From positions 207,244 to 271,243 of the forward strand of contig MU270025.1 in the NCBI GenBank assembly GCA_021432635.1: 64,000 nt of DNA. Reading direction: 5' to 3'. Below, piece after piece: positions 56,751-64,000 of the stretch. The notes beneath the pieces are model-generated. The model was given only the letters and a program-made list of their open reading frames with translations, did no database searches and was not told the DNA's origin. Made by a program: the position numbers and the translations under genes. Every line of letters starts with the position of its first letter. The stretch's first letter is position 1. The stretch comes from Thozetella sp. PMI_491. Taxonomy: Eukaryota; Ascomycota; Sordariomycetes; Chaetosphaeriales; Chaetosphaeriaceae.

Positions 56751-57323
56751 TCACAAAGCATGCTGCAGACGGAATCCAATTTAACACAGAGCTAAGATTG
56801 TGGTGTCAAATTGAAGCAGCGTGAACTCGGTCCCATCCTTGTGTCGAACTCTTAGTATCTAACTCTGCTGCCTCTCCACCCTGATCGACCGCCATATCAG
56901 CACTAGTCTTTTACAATTTGAGGGATGCGTTGCGACTGATAGCGAGGTCTTCCTAATAGACCAATCGCAACGTTGCGCTGAGCGGCTCGCCTTGCTTCTC
57001 GGAACCGGTAATGCGAGGGCTGACCGACAACCACAGCGGTGGGGCCTGCAACTTGCCGCTCGGTTCTGGCCTGTCTCGCAGTTTAGCCCCGGTCATGTTC
57101 AAGCTGGTTGGACACGTCCAGACCGGAGCGAAGCTGACCTCGGAAATGGGCCAGTAAGAAACGCCATGTCTAACATATTTGGCGTTCGATAAATTAACGG
57201 AAGGCGCCTCTGGTCTCCCCGCACAGCTGTTTTCTTGTTAACAATGTGCAAAGAGCAGACATTGCCCAATGTTGTGGATTCGAGCTTTCGTCCACGCCAC
57301 ACATGCATCAACAGTGAAGCAGT
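56751..57323. other. spacer upstream of the FAD oxidase
   Basis: About 570 bp on the shared strand between the DUF3176 gene and the oxidase. No gene recognised; presumed 3' UTR plus promoter. Confidence 0.55.
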
Positions 57324-59206
57324 ATGCCGTCCACCGTCTGGTCGGTGTCTCGCTCGAGAACTATAGTGGCTATCATTGCCTTGACGGCGTTCTTATGTTC
57401 TGGAGCACGGCCCGGCCCTCTTTGCAAACCGATTCCTGGAGATGATGCTTGGCCAGTAGAGCAGGATTGGAACCGTCTGAACCGTACGATAAATGGCAGA
57501 CTTATTGCGACACGGCCATTGCCCTCCGTCTGTCATGTACCGTCTTTTGATAACACCTCTTGCTCTAGCCTCCGGTCTAGATGGCTACAGCCAGAGCCAT
57601 AGTATGTTGAAATCACTACAACCCATCTTGTAGAGATTGGTATCGAATGATGAGACTAACTGTGACGCACTGACAGCGTCACAAGTCCAGCAGAGTTCAT
57701 GTATCCAGTGCTACTCAACGAGAGCTGTAGCCCATTCTCCTCTCCCTCAACATCCTGCACGTTAGGGAACTATGCTAGCTTCTCTATAAACGTCACGTCG
57801 GCGAAAGACGTACGTGCAAGCATCGCCTTTGCTAGAGAAAATAATGTCAGGCTGGTAATTCGGAACACCGGTCACGAGTGAGTATTTGATGTGCGGACAT
57901 AAGCCTATTGGCTACACCCACTAACATGCGTCTGTGGGACAGTCTTCTAGGCAAGTCTACGGGGAAAGGCGGGCTGTCACTCTGGATGCATCATCTTGAC
58001 AGTGTGGAAATCCAAAGCTATGAGAGCATGCATTATACGGGACCCGCTCTCAAGATGGGCGCTGGAGTCATAGGTGCTAATGCCATTTCCGCTGCCCATG
58101 AGCATGGTTACCGACTGATCACTGGCACCTGCCCTAGCATCGGTATAGCCGGGGGATATACCATGGGCGGGGGACACGGTATGCTGAGCGGCAAATATGG
58201 CTTGAGCGCCGACAATGTGCTGGAATGGGAAGTAATAACCGCAAATGGTCGGCATCTAACAGCCACACCCACGGAGAATTCCGACCTTTACTTTGCCCTG
58301 TCTGGCGGAGGAGGAGGCACATACGGGGTCGTCGTATCCATGACGGTGCGCTTATACCCCGAGGGCCCAGTTGCAGGCGGCTTCTTGACATTCAATGCTT
58401 CCTCGGCCGGGGCAGATGCGTTCTGGGAAGCTGTGCAACTCTTTCACTCTGTTCTACCTGCCATTGTGGACACGGGAGCCACAGCGACATATGTTATCGC
58501 CAATGGCGTGTTCCGACTGCTCGACGTCTTCGCAGTTGATCGCACTGCTAGTCAGATGACTGTTTTGCTGGCGCCTTTCCTTGCTGGGCTGAGAGACAGA
58601 GCGATCCCGTACATATGGCTGCCTCGATCAGCTGACAGCTACTACGACCACTACGTCTCGACGTTCGGTCCATTGCCATGGGGCGTGCTTCCCGTATCCC
58701 AGATCCTGACCAGCCGGTTGATACCGCGCACTGCTTTCGCGGGCCGGCCAGACTTGGTCAATGCCGTTTTCAGAAACACGGTGCAGAATGGAGAGTTTTA
58801 TTTTGGATGCTTCGCCGTCAACGCCAGCACTCCCGGAGGGCCCACTGACCCTCCACGGCCACTGAACGCCATCCTTCCGGCGTGGCGCGAGGCACTGGCG
58901 CACTGTATGGTGCTGGGAAACTGGAACTGGACGATCCCATACCAGCAGATGGCGGAACGAGAGACGGTCCTTGTAGACCAAATCACACCAGAGCTCGTCC
59001 GGCTGACGCCTGGCTCCGGAACGTACCTGAACGAGGCCAACAGCCGGCAGATCGGGTGGGAGCAGGAATTCTACGGCGAAAACTGGAAAGTATTGAGTAA
59101 GACCAAGACGAAATACGATCCCGAGGGCTTGTTTTACGCGCCGACCGCTATTGGCAGCGAGAAATGGGAACACGACCCTGACGGAAGGATATGCAGGACG
59201 GGGTGA
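57324..59206 (+). CDS. secreted FAD-linked oxidase, berberine-bridge/AA7 type
   Basis: Exons 57324-57601, 57677-57877 and 57943-59206 encode 580 residues. Signal peptide about 1-27 (IVAIIALTAFLCSGARP). The PCMH FAD-binding domain carries RNTGHDLLGKSTGKGGLSLW with His159 and the GTCPSIGIAGGYTMGGGHG loop with Cys223; together these are the expected bicovalent FAD attachment residues of berberine-bridge enzymes and oligosaccharide oxidases (CAZy AA7). The substrate domain follows, and the C-terminal BBE segment is YLNEANSRQIGWEQEFYGENWKVLSKTKTKYDPEGLFY. Exon junctions are fixed by frame: CCATA|C..TAC and CACGA|T. A substrate among oligosaccharides or metabolites cannot be told from sequence. A lactonase gene follows on the same strand. 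Confidence 0.92.
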
Positions 59207-59508
59207 GCTAGAGAGACTGAGCCTAGTTAGAGCAATCAGGCAACTCGAAGACTGCCATCGGCCCACCGGGCCGCATAAAGTATGGGCATTGCTCGACAAT
59301 AGTATAGTGAAAGAGTAAAATCTGAGTAAGAAATTATCCCGCGCCTCACCGACCTTTACGCTAAATACTATGCGCAGTCGTATGTGAGTAGAGATTTGAT
59401 AGAAAAAAAATAAAAGGGGGACGATACCGGAGGCACCTTTGCCCTATCAACTCGCTCAACCTCCTGAGAAGCAACTCCATGCCGTAGGCTTTGGATGGCT
59501 CCCAAATA
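59207..59508. other. spacer between oxidase and lactonase
   Basis: About 300 bp from the oxidase stop to the first ATG of the lactonase frame. It may include the unlocated 5' exon of the lactonase. Confidence 0.5.
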
Positions 59509-60749
59509 TGAAACCTGCAAGTTTCTTCCTAACGCCCAACTTGATAGGCGAGGGCGTCGTCAACGCCACATCCCTATACGTTGCCAGCTATGCCGGGCCA
59601 GTATTTCATCTTGCATTTACCTATTACGGCGACAAGAGTTATGCACTGGAGGAAATTGGCTTGACTTTGGACTGTGGATTTAACCCGGCATGGTTGGAAC
59701 TGGACGAAGCTTCAAGGACTCTGTATTGCGCCAATGAGGCATATGCAAGTTCCTGGCCCCCCCCCCCCAAGCATCTCGGCATGTCAGCTAATGCCTCGCA
59801 GACTCTTCCGGAGTCCGGCTCCATCGCTGCATTTGATAAAGCAACACTTTCGTCGCTGGACAACCTGACCACCGACTATGGACCGGCCCAGAGCTTATTC
59901 TTTGCCCCAAATCGCCTCGGCCTTGCCCATTACGCAGGTGGTGCCGTTTCCGTGCTAGACACGTCAAATCCATCACACCTCGTCGAGCTTCAGAGCTTCC
60001 ATTATACCATGGCGGTTTCTGGCCCTAACGTAACTCTCCAGGATAAGCCGTACCCCCATGGACTTGCGGTAGATCCTACGGGGAAGTACGTTGTTGTGCT
60101 TGACCGCGGCGCAGATGCACTTCGACTCTATACGGTCGGTTGGGATGGGCGACTTGAAGAGCTGGGCGTGTACTTGACGGAGCCTGGAAATGGCCCGAGA
60201 CACGGAGTGTTCATAAGGGGGACCGAAAGAACATTTTTCTACATGCTAGGAGAGCTTACGAACTCACTCCATGGCTTTGAGGTCCTATACTCAGGCGACA
60301 GTAGAGGAATTAATTTCCGACAATTCTGCAACGACTTAACATACCAAACAGGCTTCGGAGACGCATCTGAGGTTGCTTTGCCGTCTGAAATTGCAGTGGC
60401 GGATGGAGGGCGGCATCTCTTGGTGAGCGTTCGGAACGACTCGCGGCAGCGGTACGCCGGAGAGGCGAGCGACACGATCGCAACGTACGCGGTCGAACTT
60501 GAAACCGGAGCTCTGAAGCTCGTCAATTTAGCTGCAAGCGGCGGCGCCTGGCCTCGTTCCTTCGCTATCACAAAGGATGGGCGAGCAATTGCGGTAGGGA
60601 ATCAGTACATCGTTCCCGGAAGGCTGGTGGTGTTTGCGAGGGACCCCGAGACGGGGGTCATTGACGACCAGCAGGCATTGGCGACGTGGACTACAGATAT
60701 TGCACTTCTGGACGGTCAGAGCATAAGTAATGTCCTCTGGGATGAGTGA
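59509..60749 (+). CDS. seven-bladed propeller lactonase (6-phosphogluconolactonase/CMLE fold)
   Basis: From the first ATG (59509) the frame encodes 413 residues of the lactonase PF10282 type, which hydrolyse sugar or muconate lactones. Landmarks are NATSLYVASYAG, NPAWLELDEASRTLYCANE, KPYPHGLAVDPTGKYVVVLDRGADALRLYTV, NGPRHGVFIRG, EIAVADGGRHLLVSVRN and GAWPRSFAITKDGRAIAVGNQ. Homologues that I recall usually begin with a signal peptide directly before the VNATxLYVASYAG strand. Here the residues before it (MKPASFFLTPNLIGEGV) are only weakly hydrophobic, and upstream codons are open without ATG to 59439. Thus either the signal sequence is degenerate or an upstream exon is missed. The position behind a sugar-oxidase-type gene suggests it opens the lactone that the oxidase makes. 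Confidence 0.85.
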
Positions 60750-62957
60750 TCAGCTACTGCGTCATGCTGTCACCACGATTTGGAATAAACAAACTGCAGA
60801 ATATGCCAGTCCACTAGCTTTTACTCCCGTCTATTGCCAACCCGAGCGAGGATAGCAGCGATGTGCTTAATAGTGGTATGTCGCCGGTAGGAGATACGTC
60901 CTTCTACTCTTATTGTCCTTCATCTATCCCGACACTTCCGCTGGGGATATACACTTGCCTGGGGGATGCGCATTTCCCCATGTTAGAGTCAACAGCCTAC
61001 CGGCGATGGACAGTGATTGACCGGAGGAATGTGAGACTGTCTCAAGGCTTGCTGTCTAGAGTGAGTCGCAGATCGTGGCGTTGATGAGTGACGCCATGGC
61101 GATGAGATACGGTTTGTCCTTGCGGAAATTGCGAAAGCGCAATCCCTCAGGCACCAGAGGAGGTTGGGGAAATTGTTCCACGCTCCGTTAGCGAAAGGTG
61201 CCGACCGGAAATATGGAAGCATATGTGACACATTCCCCAGGGCAACCTCCGGCCGGCTAGGCGGTAGGTTTGTCTAGGGCGTATTCGAATCATGTGCTCG
61301 CCCACGTATTTTTCTCTCTAGTTGTTTTCTCCGCCCTTGCTTCTCCCTTCCTCTCCCTTCCCCTCCCTCCAGCCCAAACTAGATTCAATTCCAGATGGAA
61401 TACTCGTGTAGATTACTAACGGGCTATGTATGCTCTTCCTTCAACTTACTATCCAACTAAACTCACTGCCGGCGGCAACTGCTTCGGGACCTGCGGCCCG
61501 CCTCGACGCATACCAGGAATCGTGGCGCCGAGATCTGGATCATAGTAGTACCTAAACCCACAAACGGCGGATACCGCCTCGATAACGGCCGCCTCAGCGA
61601 GGAGCACACTTCGCCCAAACCGAACTCTAACCCAGATCTACGTGGTAGCCAGACCGAGACAGCTGACGCGTCTTAAGATCCAATACTGAACTCTTTCTCG
61701 AAAAAGAAAACAGTACGTCTCCACTGTGCAGGGAGTATATTTAAAATCTTTATTTATAGGTCGTCGCGGACCTGAGTCGTCGGACCCATGATCTCAGAAT
61801 TGGCCGGAAAGTCTCTTGTGGGTCTGGCTTGGTCCGCGACGCGATGAGAACTGCCGGTAGCCCCATGCAGAGGCCGGAGGGCAGGGGTGAACATACGCGT
61901 ATGCTCGCGACCTGACTGGCGATCCTGCTTTTTGTGCGGCTAGCCTGCGTAGATACCTACGAAGCAGGTGGCTAGGCTCAGGTCCGGGAGCCGTCTCTAT
62001 TCGTTTCTCGGGGGTACTGACCCGGGCTCGGTCAGCAGCACGGATAGCGCAAGGTAGGGGTCGTCCCCAGAAATATATGGGCCGACCCCGTATTTTGTCG
62101 GGATGCCCCATGGGAATGGCAAATCCTGGCGGTTCTATAGATGGAGACGCTATGAGATGCCGAACCCGTCACAAGGGACTATATGCAGCATTGGATAACA
62201 TAGGCATATACTGGAGATAGTCAAGGTGCCTTTTCTAGAGCTACCCAAGCAGCGGCGCACGATCAAGGGGGGAGGGGGGAGATCTGTGCACTGAGCTCAT
62301 CGCCGCGCGTATTCTTCTCCCTAGATTCTCTGGCGACAGATCAGCACGCAAGGAAACGTCAGGTGAGCGGTTTATTAGCATATCTCACCCTTGTCAGTTC
62401 CTTGCGCTTGTCTCGCGACTCGCCAGCCCACCAAGTGAGACCTGCGGAATTCGTTGCCGAGTTTACTAGCACCGTTGAGATTTGCATGGTGCCGGCTGAA
62501 AATTGGTTCGAGAGGCCAGGTTACGCTGCTGGATGGAAAAAAAATTAATTTCTTGTCATGGATGCTTCGAAGACTAGCTAACCCTGCGTCCTATTGAAGC
62601 AGCCTAGGCCAGTCAAGACCACCCCTACACGTAGCTAAGGCGGACGTTTGTGGAGTACCACGTGGTGCACAACATGTCTGGCATCATCAGCACGTTCCCA
62701 CTAAGGCCCTTCCTGGTTTTCGGCTGAAAAACGCTCGGTGTCCTGGAATTGCCGGCGTGCTGGACGCTTACCCAATGGGCAGCTCAATCATTCCTCGTGC
62801 GGGTCAGCTTTAGCCTCTGAGTGTGGTGTCAGGGCATCTAGGCCGACATACTAGTCCCCATACACGTCCGCGCTAAGCACAACCCGTCCCACTGTCAACC
62901 CGCGCGGCGCTCTCCTCTGCGCACTTCCCCACGGCCGCTCGGAGTCGCCTTTTAAAT

Positions 62958-63155
62958 AAGAACGTGTAGCTACTAGCATAGAAGCCCAGTCCTCCGCTAG
63001 CCAAGGAAAATTGAGAGCGGTTAGCCAGGACGTGTGGCTATTAGGATATAAAATCCGTCCATCCATTAGCCAGAGCAAACTGGGGGAAGGCCTAGAACCT
63101 GTAGCTACTGGCACATAAAATCGTCCCTCTACTAGCCAAAGCAATATGGGGAGGA
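62958..63155. repeat. degenerate tandem repeat, about three copies of 65-70 bp
   Basis: Three blocks share the core GTAGCTACT(A/G)GCA..ATA(A)AA.CC.GTCC..C..TAGCCA.AG.AAA.T.G.G, beginning near 62964, 63032 and 63099. Copies differ by point changes and small indels, so the array is old. It opens a minus-strand frame with imperfect LWL..GR repeats, which I treat as a by-product. Confidence 0.7.
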
Positions 63156-63605
63156 CTGCTAAGGTGCGGTACGCGCCATCTGATTACCCCTGGCGTCACC
63201 GACGAGCGTTCTAGATCGATGCCGCACCCCCGGGGTGAGCGAGCAAGACGTGGACAGGCCGCAAAGGGATACCGTACGATTCTCCCTACGAGTCTGTGCA
63301 CTGGGGCAGTAGCTGAGCATAGGCAAATGCTGGCCTTCCGCATGATCACAGCTCGCAGGTGAAACTAGAGGCAGGGCGTGACCCGTCTGGGCTCCTTGGA
63401 GGTCTCCAGCGGTCCCAGGCCTTTAAGAAGCCCGGAGCACTGCACCTTCCAGCCCTAAGCTGCAATCGCCTTGCGCTTGTTGTTTTGTTGATCAAATATC
63501 ACCAGTGACGGTCTTGCAAGGCGCTTCAACGTTTCCATTTCGAATTTCAAACCCAAATATATCGATTGTCGCTTAGAACCATTCTGTCGGGTCCTTAGTT
63601 GTTTT

Positions 63606-63677
63606 GCCAAGTCCGGCCAAGACGTTTGACTGCCCGGGCCAAGACTTTGACTTTGCCAAGACTTCTGTTCCGCCAAG
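63606..63677. promoter_or_regulatory. five GCCAAG motifs in front of an adenylate-forming gene
   Basis: GCCAAG occurs at 63606, 63616, 63638, 63655 and 63672, all in the same orientation, ending 15 bp before the ATG at 63693. Four of the five continue as GCCAAGAC. The block is the immediate 5' leader or promoter of the gene at the window edge. Regulator binding is inferred from clustering and orientation only. Confidence 0.6.
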
Positions 63678-63692
63678 ACCTTCCATTTCGGT

Positions 63693-64000
63693 ATGGCAGC
63701 AGCCAATAAGGGGCCGGACGCTCACGACAACAGTGCAGCGAGCAACTACATCCTCTATTCAAGTCACAAAACCAACGATGTTCTTTCCATCGAAAATGTC
63801 AACACTCTCCCGGATCTCTTCAGGTTACAGGCGAAACTTCGGGACGAATCGACGCTCTTTTCCTTTCAAAACCAGTCGGATGCCGGTATAACTAGGATAT
63901 CCTATGCGGACGCCTACGAGACTTCCTCGCGGCTCGCCAACGCCTTGCGGACCATTTGTCAAAGAACCAGCCAGAAACCGGCTGTGGTAGGTATCTGGCT
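63693..64000 (+). CDS. adenylate-forming (AMP-binding) enzyme, NRPS-like, N-terminal part
   Basis: An ATG at 63693 (MAAANKGPDAHDNSAASNY) opens a frame that runs without a stop to the window edge: 102 codons. After a polar leader comes TLPDLFRLQAKLRDESTLFSF, then GITRISYADAYETSSRLANALR and KPAVVGIWL. This is the usual opening of ANL-superfamily adenylation domains (the entry helix, the strand ISYxxA, the helix ending in LAxAL, then VGI). Fungal genes with such starts include NRPS-like synthetases, aminoadipate-reductase-like enzymes and acyl-CoA ligases of secondary metabolism. The rest lies beyond the window, so the subclass is undetermined. The gene is truncated only by the window. Confidence 0.75.
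   Translation, partial: MAAANKGPDAHDNSAASNYILYSSHKTNDVLSIENVNTLPDLFRLQAKLRDESTLFSFQNQSDAGITRISYADAYETSSRLANALRTICQRTSQKPAVVGIW

Larger units (their letters stand above)
60750..63692. other. 2.9 kb spacer with a degenerate tandem repeat and right-end promoter
   Basis: No frame has recognisable coding content. A degenerate repeat of about 65-70 bp lies near 62958-63155, and five GCCAAG motifs lie just before the next gene. A run of TCCCTTCC-type pyrimidines is near 61338-61372. No mobile element recognised. Confidence 0.5.

Noticed and set aside
62851-63144. 97-codon minus frame with LWL..GR repeats
   Set aside because: It follows the degenerate tandem repeat, and the amino-acid repeat is a consequence of the DNA repeat.

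Overview
The window is nuclear DNA of a filamentous ascomycete. Most genes carry short (50-115 nt) GT..AG introns with CTGAC or CTAAC branch sites. The gene set is typical of Pezizomycotina: Zn2Cys6 regulators, a HET-domain protein, secreted oxidases of carbohydrate-active types, and DUF3176 and CFEM-like proteins. Long GC-rich spacers and the gene types fit a sordariomycete, but that placement is inference. I recognised no transposon, retroelement, rRNA, tRNA or CRISPR array. I curated exon boundaries by hand by requiring consensus splice sites and frame continuity; no database or RNA data were used.

Region 1 (about 2-26 kb) is mainly core genome with genes on alternating strands: amidohydrolase, 8-exon Zn2Cys6 regulator, pantothenate synthetase, AA16-like lytic polysaccharide monooxygenase, RNase P/MRP subunit Pop4, PlsB/GNPAT-type glycerolipid acyltransferase, ASTRA subunit Asa1, a second Zn2Cys6 regulator behind a 5 kb leader/promoter, a HAD phosphatase and a TTC1-like TPR protein. 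Region 2 (about 27-34 kb) holds a large HET-domain protein, a secreted PQQ-type pyranose/sorbosone dehydrogenase (AA12-like) and a QDR-type MFS exporter. Region 3 (35-39 kb) is core again: an ER Qa-SNARE (Ufe1/syntaxin 18) and aspartate aminotransferase.

Region 4 (39-64 kb) is accessory. It has a DFR-type reductase, a Zn2Cys6 regulator whose frame is broken (probable pseudogene), two repeat-rich proteins, an ATF/CREB-like bZIP, two small secreted proteins, a DUF3176 membrane protein, and a secreted FAD oxidase (AA7/BBE type) followed on the same strand by a propeller lactonase. At the right edge an adenylate-forming (NRPS-like) gene starts, preceded by five GCCAAG motifs in 72 bp. Gene-poor spacers of 2-3 kb separate these genes.

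Functional themes are oxidative attack on polysaccharides and oligosaccharides (AA16, AA12, AA7 plus lactonase) and self/nonself or surface biology (HET, the Cys-rich/DUF3176 divergent pair). The right end may enter a specialised-metabolite locus. I did not find a demonstrably new defence-type system. The best leads are the oxidase-lactonase pair, the divergent secreted/DUF3176 pair, the five-fold promoter motif at the edge, and a possible non-canonical peroxisomal signal on the acyltransferase.
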